Below are positions 16,028 through 22,372 of a stretch of DNA of 22,372 nt, in pieces (the first letter of the stretch is position 1; each line of letters begins with the position of its first letter). Location of the stretch: contig CALPQG020000003.1 in NCBI GenBank assembly GCA_943325655.2, positions 1 through 22,372 of the forward strand, given 5' to 3'. Under the pieces are notes generated by a model. The model did no database searches and had not been told where the DNA came from. It saw only the letters and a list, made by a program, of their open reading frames with translations. This DNA comes from Bifidobacterium breve. Its GTDB lineage: Bacteria; Bacteroidota; Bacteroidia; Cytophagales; UBA9547. Both the position numbers and the translations under genes were made by a program.

Positions 16028-16480
16028 TTAGAATGGTAAACCATCTTCTTCATTTGTTGAAAGTGCTGCAGGTAAAGGTTCATTAACCATAGATTCAACC
16101 ACTGCATGTTGTTGAACGGTGGTAGCTTCACCATTATTATTTTCCTGTGTTTTGCTTCCAATTAAATTTAATTGTTGCCCAACAATTTCGGTAACATATC
16201 TTTTGATACCATCTTTGTCGTCATAAGAACGGGTACGAAGTCTCCCCTCAATATACACCTGACTCCCTTTTTTAAGATATTTTTCAATGGTATCAACAAC
16301 TGCTCCCCAAAATTCTACATTGTGCCATTCTGTATTGTCAACCCGATTTCCATCGCGGTCTTTATAGCTTTCTGTAGTTGCCAATGAAAATTTGGCTACT
16401 TTTTTACCTCCTTCTAAGGACCTAACTTCGGGGTCTTTTCCCAAATTCCCTAGCAAAATTACTTTGTTTACGCCTGACAT
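16028..16480 (-). CDS. ssb: single-stranded DNA-binding protein
   Basis: 150 residues from the ATG at 16480. The OB fold spans about 1-110: MSGVNKVILLGNLGKDPEVR, then AKFSLATTESYKDRDG, WHNVEFWG and YIEGRLRTRSYDDKDG are standard SSB motifs. A linker follows, and the acidic tail ends in EEDGLPF, the tip that recruits partner enzymes of replication and repair. The frame is open for 20 more codons upstream, but those residues are not SSB-like and the TAATTTTG promoter box lies at their start. Binds single-stranded DNA as a tetramer (family knowledge). Position after mutY and before gldE is as in other Bacteroidota. Confidence 0.96.
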   Translation of the reverse strand: MSGVNKVILLGNLGKDPEVRSLEGGKKVAKFSLATTESYKDRDGNRVDNTEWHNVEFWGAVVDTIEKYLKKGSQVYIEGRLRTRSYDDKDGIKRYVTEIVGQQLNLIGSKTQENNNGEATTVQQHAVVESMVNEPLPAALSTNEEDGLPF

Positions 16481-16537
16481 TTTTAAAAATTTAAGTTGAA
16501 TAAAATGAAAAAACAACTTCTTTAATGAAGTTATTAG

Positions 16538-16545
16538 CAAAATTA
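16538..16545 (-). promoter_or_regulatory. ssb promoter -7 box (TAATTTTG)
   Basis: Minus strand 16545 to 16538 reads TAATTTTG, matching TAnnTTTG, with a GTTTTTTT stretch about 17-20 bp upstream as a possible -33 element. The leader of about 50 nt would contain a small dyad AACTTC/GAAGTT (16515-16532). The box lies between the mutY terminator and ssb, giving ssb its own transcript. Confidence 0.45.
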
Positions 16546-16611
16546 TAAATGTTTTGTAAAAAAACTATACTAAAAGTTAATTTCCTTAAAGATATTCATT
16601 TAAGGGTTGAA

Positions 16612-16644
16612 AAGGTCGACGAGGTTTTGAACCTCATCGACCTT
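16612..16644 (-). terminator. mutY intrinsic terminator
   Basis: A 15-bp stem (16612-16626 with 16630-16644) has a 3-nt loop. The one imperfect pair is C-A on the plus strand and a G-U wobble in minus-strand RNA, so the stem is fully paired only in the mutY transcript. It is followed by a short U-tract (CCUUUUC). The stem overlaps the mutY stop codon by two bases. Confidence 0.8.
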
Positions 16645-17698
16645 AAAACGAAAGGCTACGGATAAATTTAAGCAGCAATACGGGTTTAGCGATGTCCTCC
16701 ATTTCAGTTTTAGAATAATATTGATAGCCCTCAATGGCAACACGGTTTGGGGTTTCAATAACAATAAATTGGGCAAATATTTTTTGGTGGGTAAGTATAT
16801 GTTTAAAAGGTAAAGAGAAATGTTTCACCTTGTGTTTATTTTGAAAAATAGATTTTAATACTTGATGGTTTTCAGCCAGTTCATCCAGGGCATTGAGCTT
16901 GGTGCTTTCAATCAAATAATATTCATTCAAGCCTTTCCAAATATCATTTTCGGTGCGCTCATGCAGCAACTGATTACCAGCATGTTCAAACACCAAATAA
17001 TTAAAGTAACGCGTTTTAACTTTTAGTTTTTTGATTTTAACAGGCAACGATTGCTGAGATTGGTGAATGTGCGCAAAACAAGTATTGGCAAGTGGACAAT
17101 CATTGCAACCCGGATTTTTGGGCGTACACTGCAAGGCTCCAAATTCCATGATGGCCTGGTTATAGGTCGACGAATTTTGATCCGGTAAAAGCTTATTGGC
17201 CAAAACACTAAATTCTTTGGCTCCTTCTGGAGAAGCAATATCTGTAGTAATTCCAAAATACCGCGACAAAACCCTAAATACATTGCCATCCAAAACCGCA
17301 ACTTTTTCATGGTAAGCAAAAGACGCAATGGCAGCTGCGGTATAACTTCCTACGCCTTTTAATTTCAACAATTCAAGGTAGTTTGGAGGGAATTTCCCCT
17401 GAAGTTCCTGCGCAATATGTTTGGCGGTGGCATGTAAATTTCTTGCACGGGAATAATAACCCAAGCCTTGCCAAAGTCTTAAAACTTCCTGTTCGGGCGC
17501 ATTTGCCAGTGCAAAAATATCCGAAAACTGAGCAGTAAAAGCCAAAAAATAAGGCAAACCCTGATTTACCCTGGTTTGCTGGAGCATTATTTCCGAAAGC
17601 CAAATGTGGTAAGGATTGGTCGTGTTTCTCCAGGGCAAATCTCTTTTATGGTTTGAATACCAATTAGTTACAATCTTATCGAATACTTCTTTTTTCAC
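16643..17698 (-). CDS. mutY: A/G-specific adenine glycosylase MutY
   Basis: Removes adenine mispaired with 8-oxoguanine in base-excision repair. 351 residues. Catalytic E36 in SEIMLQQT; helix-hairpin-helix LKGVGSYTAAAIAS at 113-126; catalytic D137 in VLDGNVFRV; and the [4Fe-4S] ligands C191, C198, C201 and C207 in the C-x6-C-x2-C-x5-C pattern. The C-terminal third (about 225-345) is the NUDIX-like 8-oxoG recognition domain. The start is GTG at 17698, just before KKEVFDK; no ATG is available. It is divergent from the HU gene, and its transcript ends in a clear terminator before ssb. Confidence 0.96.
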   Translation of the reverse strand: MKKEVFDKIVTNWYSNHKRDLPWRNTTNPYHIWLSEIMLQQTRVNQGLPYFLAFTAQFSDIFALANAPEQEVLRLWQGLGYYSRARNLHATAKHIAQELQGKFPPNYLELLKLKGVGSYTAAAIASFAYHEKVAVLDGNVFRVLSRYFGITTDIASPEGAKEFSVLANKLLPDQNSSTYNQAIMEFGALQCTPKNPGCNDCPLANTCFAHIHQSQQSLPVKIKKLKVKTRYFNYLVFEHAGNQLLHERTENDIWKGLNEYYLIESTKLNALDELAENHQVLKSIFQNKHKVKHFSLPFKHILTHQKIFAQFIVIETPNRVAIEGYQYYSKTEMEDIAKPVLLLKFIRSLSF

Positions 17699-17790
17699 AA
17701 AGTGCTAATTTTCAAGGTGTCATAAACTGCTATTTAAAAAAAATAAAGTCAAAAAGTTACGAAAATGTTTTTAATTTGAAAACAACCGTA

Positions 17791-17798
17791 TAAATTTG
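17791..17798 (+). promoter_or_regulatory. HU promoter -7 box (TAAATTTG)
   Basis: TAAATTTG matches the Bacteroidota -7 consensus TAnnTTTG. A TGTTTTT stretch at 17766-17772 lies 18 bp upstream as a possible -33 element. The transcript would begin near 17803, about 50 nt before the GTG start. Confidence 0.5.
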
Positions 17799-17856
17799 TA
17801 ACCCCCTTCAAAGGTAAGGAACAAAAATATTCAATAACCCTAAAGTCAACAGAAAA

Positions 17857-18165
17857 GTGACAAAAGCAGAAGTAATCGCAGAAATTGCTGAAAAAACAGG
17901 AATCGAGAAATCGGACGTATCAGCTAGTATTGAAGCATTTTTCACCGTAGTGAAAAATTCTATGGCTAATGGCGACAATATCTACGTAAGAGGATTTGGC
18001 AGTTTTATCAACAAGAAAAGAGCTAGAAAAATCGCTAGAAACATTTCTAAAAACACCGCTATAGTTATCGACGAACACTACATCCCTAGCTTCAAACCAG
18101 CTAAAGAATTTGTATTGAAAGTAAAAACAAGTGTTGCTGCAACTGCTGCAGTAGCTGCAAAGTAA
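17857..18165 (+). CDS. HU/IHF-family DNA-binding protein
   Basis: 102 residues. The N-terminal dimerisation helices TKAEVIAEIAEKTGIEKSDV are followed by the conserved GFGSFINKKRARKIARN turn and the beta-arm (VIDEHYIPSFKPAKEFVLKV) that bends DNA, with the intercalating Pro present in the arm. After the fold comes a short Ala-rich tail with a final Lys (TSVAATAAVAAK), unlike the standard 90-residue HU. The start is GTG at 17857, directly before the first family residues. It is a nucleoid-organising protein. It is first in a plus-strand series with the TPR protein, the 29-aa basic peptide and RNase G, and divergent from mutY. Confidence 0.95.
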   Translation: MTKAEVIAEIAEKTGIEKSDVSASIEAFFTVVKNSMANGDNIYVRGFGSFINKKRARKIARNISKNTAIVIDEHYIPSFKPAKEFVLKVKTSVAATAAVAAK

Positions 18166-18205
18166 TTATTTTATAAAACCAGTAGTTGACCGAAACATTT
18201 TAAAA

Positions 18206-19045
18206 ATGACAAAATCACAGATAATATTGGTGACTGCATCAGTTGCCGCAGTGATTTTGCTTTTTAACCTTCCAAAGAAAGCTTTGAAAGACAGTAAAAG
18301 TGATAAAGTCGTTCAGCCAACTGCTGGTTCTTCTCCTGTTGCCTCCCATGACGATACACACGCATCGCACGATCATGCTCCGGAATTAATTGAAGAAGAG
18401 AAAACCTTGATAGCAAGGCTAAAGAAAGCGTTGGTTAATGAGGAAGTACTCAATAAAAAAGTTACATTAGCAGATTCGGTAGCTGCTAAGTATCGTCAAA
18501 ACTTTATGTACGACAGTGCTGCAAAGTATTTCGATATCCAAATTCAATTGAAACCAAATAAAGCTAATTTGGTAAAAGCGGGTGATAATTATTACGAAGC
18601 CTTCAATTTTACTACAGACGAAAAGCGTTCTACAGCTTATGCTGAAAAAGCTCGGGAAATTTACCAACAATTACTTCAACAATACCCTGAAGACTTGGAT
18701 TTGAAATCGAAAATGGCCATGACTTTCGTGGCTAGTCCGAACCCAATGCAAGGCATCATGATGTTGAGAGAAGTGTTGGCAAAAGATGCTAAAAATGAAT
18801 TGGCTATCTACAATTTAGGAGTATTGTCTGTTCAATCCGGACAATTCCAAAAAGGAGTAGATCGTTTTTTACAATTAGCGAAAGTGAATCCATCAAATGC
18901 CAAAGCCTACTTTTATTTAGGGGTTTGTTACAAAGAACTTGGAGAGGCAGCAAAAGCCAAAGTCAATTTTGAGAAAGTCAAACAACTCGAAAAAGACCCT
19001 TCAGTGATCGCTACGGTAGATGGATATTTAAAAGAATTAAAATAG
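18206..19045 (+). CDS. membrane-anchored TPR-repeat protein
   Basis: 279 residues. An N-terminal signal anchor (residues about 5-24, IILVTASVAAVILLFNL) is followed by a low-complexity stretch with a His/Asp-rich patch (SHDDTHASHDHAPE, about 47-60) that might bind metal. A helical region and TPR-type repeats follow from about 90 to 275, the clearest being AIYNLGVLSVQSGQFQKGVDRF and AKAYFYLGVCYKELGEAAKA. The repeats should form a periplasmic protein-binding scaffold; the partner is unknown. It starts 40 bp after HU and is probably cotranscribed. From memory, a TPR protein between HU and RNase G is common in Bacteroidota. Confidence 0.87.
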   Translation: MTKSQIILVTASVAAVILLFNLPKKALKDSKSDKVVQPTAGSSPVASHDDTHASHDHAPELIEEEKTLIARLKKALVNEEVLNKKVTLADSVAAKYRQNFMYDSAAKYFDIQIQLKPNKANLVKAGDNYYEAFNFTTDEKRSTAYAEKAREIYQQLLQQYPEDLDLKSKMAMTFVASPNPMQGIMMLREVLAKDAKNELAIYNLGVLSVQSGQFQKGVDRFLQLAKVNPSNAKAYFYLGVCYKELGEAAKAKVNFEKVKQLEKDPSVIATVDGYLKELK

Positions 19046-19068
19046 TTTCACATTAAAATATTACAAGT

Positions 19069-19158
19069 ATGCCTTGCGGTAAAAAAAGAAAACGTCATAA
19101 GATTGCCACTCACAAAAGAAAGAAAAGACTTAGAAAAAACAGACATAAGAAAAAGTAG
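19069..19158 (+). CDS. 29-residue Lys/Arg-rich peptide, probable small ribosomal protein (bS22/mS38-like)
   Basis: Short frame ATG (19069) to TAG (19156-19158), 29 residues, starting MPCGKKRKRHKI and ending RKNRHKKK; about 60 percent of residues are Lys or Arg and four are His. It lies 23 bp after the TPR gene and 99 bp before RNase G. I recall near-identical peptides at this same locus across Bacteroidota, which argues for a real gene. The KKRxKR...HKRKKRLRKNR pattern resembles the tiny ribosomal protein bS22 of actinobacteria (33 residues) and the COX24/AURKAIP1 (mS38) motif, so a ribosome-bound role is the best inference. A novel protein, bL38, was reported in the Flavobacterium johnsoniae ribosome; whether it is this one I cannot say. 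Confidence 0.8.
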   Translation: MPCGKKRKRHKIATHKRKKRLRKNRHKKK

Positions 19159-19191
19159 TTTTTAAAAATTACACTTCTTAAAAATCATAGG

Positions 19192-19219
19192 AGTCGGGAT
19201 GTTTTAATACATCCCGACT
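19192..19219 (+). terminator. hairpin between the 29-aa peptide gene and RNase G, terminator or leader element
   Basis: A perfect 11-bp stem AGTCGGGATGT (19192-19202) with ACATCCCGACT (19209-19219) and a 6-nt loop. The sequence after it (ATTTGTGTTT) is a poor U-tract. It ends 38 nt before the RNase G start, so it may end the HU transcript, regulate RNase G, or both. Confidence 0.6.
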
Positions 19220-19257
19220 ATTTGTGTTTATGTCTTACTAAGTAAATCTCTTCAACG

Positions 19258-20814
19258 TTGAGTAATGAATTATATATCAATTCTACACCCAAGGGTGATA
19301 GAATTGCGCTTTTGCAAAACAAGCGTCTTGTAGAATTCCACGTAGAGAGCAATGCTAACAGCTTTACTGTTGGCGACATTTACCTTGGTAACGTTACTAA
19401 GCTTGTACAAGGATTGAATGCCTCATTCGTTGACGTAGGTTACGAAAAAGATGCCTTCCTTCATTACCATGATCTTGGCCCTCAGATTAAGTCTTTGAAC
19501 AAATATGTTAAAGCTGTTCAAAACAATACGCCAGGGGTTGGTTTCAAATTGGCAGGCTTTAAAGCTGAAACGGATATTGACAAATTGGGTAAAATAGGAC
19601 AAGTCCTTACCCGTAATCAAAATATCCTTGTTCAGGTAGTAAAAGAACCAATTTCTACGAAAGGTCCTCGCCTTTCGTGTGAGATTTCAATTGCAGGTAG
19701 GTACATCGTTTTGGTACCGTTTGCAAATACAGTAAGTGTTTCTAAAAAAATTGCAGAGAAAGATGAACGCAACAGGCTTTCGAGATTGATACAATCTATC
19801 AAACCCGAAAACTTTGGTGTTATCATACGTACTGTTGCAATGGGTAAAGATGTTGCCGAACTCGATAAGGATCTAAAAGGATTGCTTAAAAAGTGGGAAG
19901 ACGGTTTTAAAGTCCTTAAAACTGCTCGTCCGCGCGACAAAGTAATTGGAGAAATGAACAGGGCAAACTCTATACTTAGAGATTTGCTTAACGCTAGCTT
20001 CGATGGAATAGTAGTAGATAGCAAAGAAATCTACGACGAAATCAAAACCTACATCCGAACAATTGCCCCAGACAAAGAGAAGATTCTAAAACTTCACTCT
20101 GGCAAGCAAAAAATGTTTGAAGAGTACGGTATTGAAAAACAAGTGAAGGCACTTTTCGGTAAAACGGTAAGCTTGCCTGGCGGTGGATATTTGATCATTG
20201 AACATACAGAAGCACTTCATGTGGTAGATGTAAACAGTGGTAACAAATCCAACGCTGAAGCCAATCAGGAAGAAACAGCCTTGTCTGTGAATGTAGATGC
20301 GTGTCGCGAAGTGGCCCGTCAGCTAAAATTACGTGACTTAGGGGGGATCATAGTGGTAGATTTCATTGACATGAAAAGCCAAGACAACCGCAACTTCCTG
20401 TATGCAAAAATGAAAGAAGAAATGGAGGGCGATCGCTCGAAATTCACCATTCTTCCATTGAGCAAATTTGGCTTAATGCAAATTACCCGTCAACGTGTAA
20501 GGCCTCAGTTGGATATCACCAACCTTGAAACTTGCCCAACGTGTAATGGCACCGGAACTGTTAATGCCAGCATCAACATTCCAGACCAAATTGAACAACA
20601 ATTAGATTTTGTGTTCACCAAACAAAATGAATCAAAAGTATTCATCACCTTGCATCCGTTCTTACATGCTTATTTTACCAAAGGATTATTTTCTATTCGT
20701 ATGAAATGGTTCTTTAAATATAAAAAATGGGTAGAATTGATGAAAGACAGTTCGCTTGGACTTACTGAATACACCTTCATTAATGGTTTAGGTGAAGAAA
20801 TCGAATTAAAATAA
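19258..20814 (+). CDS. rng: ribonuclease E/G family endoribonuclease
   Basis: 518 residues, an RNase G-length enzyme without the long RNase E scaffold tail. It cuts single-stranded AU-rich RNA in mRNA turnover and rRNA 5'-end maturation. An S1 RNA-binding domain spans about 36-130 (VGDIYLGNVTKLVQGLNASFVDVG). The catalytic core has metal ligands D324 in VVDVNSGN and D368 in GIIVVDFIDM, spaced like D303 and D346 of E. coli RNase E. The Zn-link CPTC (C426, C429) is present, so the dimer interface is kept. The start is TTG at 19258 (SNELYIN); the nearest upstream ATG at 19230 is out of frame and stops after three codons. Hairpins lie immediately before and after the gene. RNase E/G homologues often regulate their own mRNA. 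Confidence 0.95.
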   Translation: MSNELYINSTPKGDRIALLQNKRLVEFHVESNANSFTVGDIYLGNVTKLVQGLNASFVDVGYEKDAFLHYHDLGPQIKSLNKYVKAVQNNTPGVGFKLAGFKAETDIDKLGKIGQVLTRNQNILVQVVKEPISTKGPRLSCEISIAGRYIVLVPFANTVSVSKKIAEKDERNRLSRLIQSIKPENFGVIIRTVAMGKDVAELDKDLKGLLKKWEDGFKVLKTARPRDKVIGEMNRANSILRDLLNASFDGIVVDSKEIYDEIKTYIRTIAPDKEKILKLHSGKQKMFEEYGIEKQVKALFGKTVSLPGGGYLIIEHTEALHVVDVNSGNKSNAEANQEETALSVNVDACREVARQLKLRDLGGIIVVDFIDMKSQDNRNFLYAKMKEEMEGDRSKFTILPLSKFGLMQITRQRVRPQLDITNLETCPTCNGTGTVNASINIPDQIEQQLDFVFTKQNESKVFITLHPFLHAYFTKGLFSIRMKWFFKYKKWVELMKDSSLGLTEYTFINGLGEEIELK

Positions 20815-20819
20815 TACTG

Positions 20820-20850
20820 AAAGTCCCGACCAAAATCGGGACTTTTTTTT
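20820..20850 (+). terminator. intrinsic terminator after RNase G
   Basis: A perfect 10-bp stem AAAGTCCCGA (20820-20829) with TCGGGACTTT (20836-20845) has a 6-nt loop and is followed by an unbroken T-run to 20850. It is the clearest terminator in the window. It ends only 10 bp before the gmhA start codon. Confidence 0.9.
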
Positions 20851-20860
20851 ATCTTGCACT

Positions 20861-21445
20861 ATGGAAAATAACCACAATTTGATACTGGCAGAATTAAATG
20901 CTGCCAATGATGTGTTAAATAACTTTTTAAGCAAACCGCAAAACATTGAAGCCATCAATGCTGCGGCCGAAATGCTCATTAAATCATTTAAAAAAGAAGG
21001 CAAAGTACTTGCGGCCGGAAATGGCGGTTCTCACTGCGATGCCATGCATTTTACCGAAGAACTGACTGGAAGGTACCGCGAAGACAGGAAACCTTTTGCA
21101 GCCATCGCCATTGCAGAACCAGCCTATATTTCTTGTGTAGCCAATGATTTTGGATATGAAAGTGTTTTTGCAAGGTATGTAGAAGCACTGGGTAAAAAAG
21201 GCGATGTATTTTTGGCCATCAGTACCAGTGGAAATTCTGCCAACATCATCAAAGCCGCAGAACTGGCAAAGCGTAATGGCATCAAAGTAATTGCCCTTAC
21301 GGGTAAAAATGGCGGTCAATTGGCTGATTTATGCGACGTAGAAATCAGGGTGGCACACAACGGATATGCCGACAGGATTCAGGAAGTCCACATCAAAGTA
21401 ATTCACATTTTGGTGATGCTGGTGGAGAAAGCATTTGCGGTGTAA
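20861..21445 (+). CDS. gmhA: phosphoheptose (sedoheptulose 7-phosphate) isomerase
   Basis: Converts sedoheptulose 7-phosphate to D-glycero-D-manno-heptose 7-phosphate, the first step of heptose synthesis for lipopolysaccharide core or S-layer glycans. 194 residues forming one SIS domain. The motif GNGGSHCDAMHFTEELTGRYR at 53-73 contains catalytic E66, STSGNSANI binds phosphate, and H177 in IQEVHIKVIH matches E. coli His180. The active site is therefore complete. The start ATG at 20861 lies 10 bp beyond the RNase G terminator, so expression needs readthrough or a promoter inside the end of rng; none was recognised. Other heptose genes (hldE, gmhB) are not in the window. Confidence 0.93.
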   Translation: MENNHNLILAELNAANDVLNNFLSKPQNIEAINAAAEMLIKSFKKEGKVLAAGNGGSHCDAMHFTEELTGRYREDRKPFAAIAIAEPAYISCVANDFGYESVFARYVEALGKKGDVFLAISTSGNSANIIKAAELAKRNGIKVIALTGKNGGQLADLCDVEIRVAHNGYADRIQEVHIKVIHILVMLVEKAFAV

Positions 21446-21637
21446 TCTGTTTAAAAATTATTTCTACTTACGATTCTTTCACAGTAAATTTTCACAAATA
21501 TTTTCAAAACACAGGAAAAACAAATGAGCAACCAACTGCTATTGTGTGAATTTGAAAGAAAAAATCAGGCCTAGTTTCAGAAGCTTGATGAATTAAAAAA
21601 GCAGCAACAACAGTGTATCGCTATAAATTAAATGAAA

Positions 21638-21684
21638 AAGATTTGACACAGCATGAAGACAAAACTTGTGCTGTATCAAATCTT
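21638..21684 (-). terminator. terminator of the peptidyl-prolyl isomerase gene
   Basis: A 16-bp stem (21638-21653 with 21669-21684; arm AAGATTTGACACAGCA) has one C-A mismatch on the plus strand that becomes G-U in minus-strand RNA, followed on that strand by a U-tract (CUUUUUC). It lies 11 bp past the isomerase stop codon. The asymmetry of both wobble and U-tract marks the minus strand as the one terminated. Confidence 0.8.
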
Positions 21685-21694
21685 CAACGCATTG

Positions 21695-22132
21695 CTACAC
21701 TTCAGTAACTGTGATTTTTTCGATTTTATCACCACCTCTGATGGCGTCAATAATATCCAACCCTTCTACTACTTTACCAAAGCAAGTATGGTTACGGTCT
21801 AAATGTGCCGTGTTGGTACGGCTGTGACAAACAAAGAATTGTGAGCCTCCTGTGTTTCTGCCTGCGTGTGCCATAGACAAAACACCACGGTCATGGTATT
21901 GGTTTTCGCCATCCAATTCACATTTGATGGTATAGCCTGGACCACCAGCTCCTGTTCCGTTTGGACAACCGCCTTGAATTACAAAATTTGGGATTACACG
22001 GTGAAAAGTTAGGCCATCGTAAAATCCTTTTTGAGCTAAGTCACAAAAATTTTTGACAGCAAGTGGAGCATCATTTTCAAAAAACTCAACTTTCATTGTT
22101 CCTTTTGCTGTAACGATTTCTGCAGTTTTCAT
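21695..22132 (-). CDS. cyclophilin-type peptidyl-prolyl cis-trans isomerase
   Basis: Catalyses cis-trans isomerisation of X-Pro bonds. 145 residues, a minimal bacterial cyclophilin. The catalytic R45 is in FHRVIPNFVIQGG, followed by GTGAGGPGY, LSMAHAG, the substrate-pocket motif GSQFFVCHS, HLDRNHTCFGKV and a final Val-rich strand. No signal peptide is present, so it is cytoplasmic (PpiB-like). The start ATG at 22132 agrees with the family N-terminus. It is single, convergent to gmhA, with its own terminator. Confidence 0.94.
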   Translation of the reverse strand: MKTAEIVTAKGTMKVEFFENDAPLAVKNFCDLAQKGFYDGLTFHRVIPNFVIQGGCPNGTGAGGPGYTIKCELDGENQYHDRGVLSMAHAGRNTGGSQFFVCHSRTNTAHLDRNHTCFGKVVEGLDIIDAIRGGDKIEKITVTEV

Positions 22133-22244
22133 ATAGGTAAATAGGGGTTAATTGGACAAATAATTTTTCGAAGGTATTCATTTATTCGCTGAATTGAAAA
22201 TTTTTTAATCCCATTGACAGGGCAAACGCATTAAAATATAAAGT

Positions 22245-22317
22245 AGCTCAAAAGCCTCACCCCAACCCTCTCCAAAGGAGAGGGAGCTGTCCATTAATCA
22301 TAAATTGGTGATTAATG
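22245..22317. repeat. two adjacent hairpins in a likely interspersed repeat at the right edge
   Basis: Hairpin one is CCCTCTCC (22266-22273), loop AAA, GGAGAGGG (22277-22284), flanked by AGCTC (22245-22249) and GAGCT (22284-22288). Hairpin two is CATTAATCA (22292-22300), 8-nt loop, TGATTAATG (22309-22317). The CCTCACCCCAACCCTCTCC context is, from memory, a common interspersed motif in Bacteroidota genomes. The 240 bp from 22133 to the edge show no gene. Confidence 0.55.
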
Positions 22318-22372
22318 CAAAGAAAACCTTTTCGTTTTAAAAAAATAATGATGATTTCATCGGGATTTAAAG

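Noticed and set aside
16481..16540. 20-residue N-terminal extension of SSB
   Set aside because: The residues are Phe/Leu/Lys-rich and unlike SSB; the ATG at 16480 begins exactly at the conserved N-terminus and a promoter box covers the upstream start.
19230..19241. ATG upstream of the RNase G start
   Set aside because: It is out of frame with RNase G and stops after three codons.
21523..21573. 16-codon frame between gmhA and the isomerase gene
   Set aside because: Too short, without basic or hydrophobic character or conserved context; no reason to prefer it over chance.
1..22372. CRISPR array, transposase, integrase, toxin-antitoxin or restriction genes
   Set aside because: Searched by eye on both strands; the only repeat arrays are the 7-bp heptads, which have no spacers of CRISPR size, and no mobile-element protein motif was found.

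Overview
The window is about 22 kb of an AT-rich chromosome from a member of the Bacteroidota. The evidence is the gliding-motility pair gldE/gldD next to ssb and mutY, Bacteroidota-type promoter boxes (TAnnTTTG at -7) upstream of several genes, a general lack of Shine-Dalgarno sequences, QAC-type lipoprotein signals, and a DUF5723-like outer-membrane protein. The order or family cannot be fixed from the sequence. No tRNA, rRNA, CRISPR array, transposase or phage gene was found. Most genes are housekeeping; the unusual content lies in the intergenic DNA and in a few accessory genes.

Layout. 1-895: 3' part of an EamA-type transporter. 972-2828: a secreted protein with about eight MORN repeats and a C-terminal caspase-like peptidase domain. 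On the minus strand, 2945-4647 holds a membrane-anchored lytic transglycosylase and a LOG-family nucleotide hydrolase. Also on the minus strand, 5094-7930 is a three-gene partner-switching module: a membrane/GAF/PP2C phosphatase, a STAS antagonist and an RsbW-like ATPase. After a 300-bp gap made of inverted 7-bp repeat arrays comes guaB (minus). 10239-13593 is a translationally coupled pair: a large surface lipoprotein of unknown function and a DUF5723-like probable beta-barrel. A dense hairpin cluster then separates this pair from the convergent, same-strand series mutY-ssb-gldE-gldD (minus), whose members are separated by hairpins. Divergent from mutY runs HU - TPR membrane protein - a 29-residue Lys/Arg-rich peptide - RNase G - gmhA (plus). 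The last gene is a cyclophilin-type peptidyl-prolyl isomerase (minus), followed by a hairpin-bearing, repeat-like region at the right edge.

How the genes work together. The phosphatase/STAS/ATPase genes can be read as one signalling unit in which phosphorylation of STAS Ser55 is set by the kinase and reversed by the phosphatase; no sigma factor or other output gene is adjacent. HU, RNase G and the tiny basic peptide suggest a nucleic-acid and translation operon, and mutY and ssb belong to DNA repair and replication. GldE and GldD are envelope proteins required for gliding and linked to the type IX secretion/gliding machinery.

Most worth following up: the 29-aa ribosomal-protein-like gene; the symmetric inverted heptad arrays at 7942-8225; the four consecutive hairpins at 13615-13762; the MORN-caspase fusion; and the matching hairpins flanking RNase G. 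I see no convincing wholly new multi-gene system.
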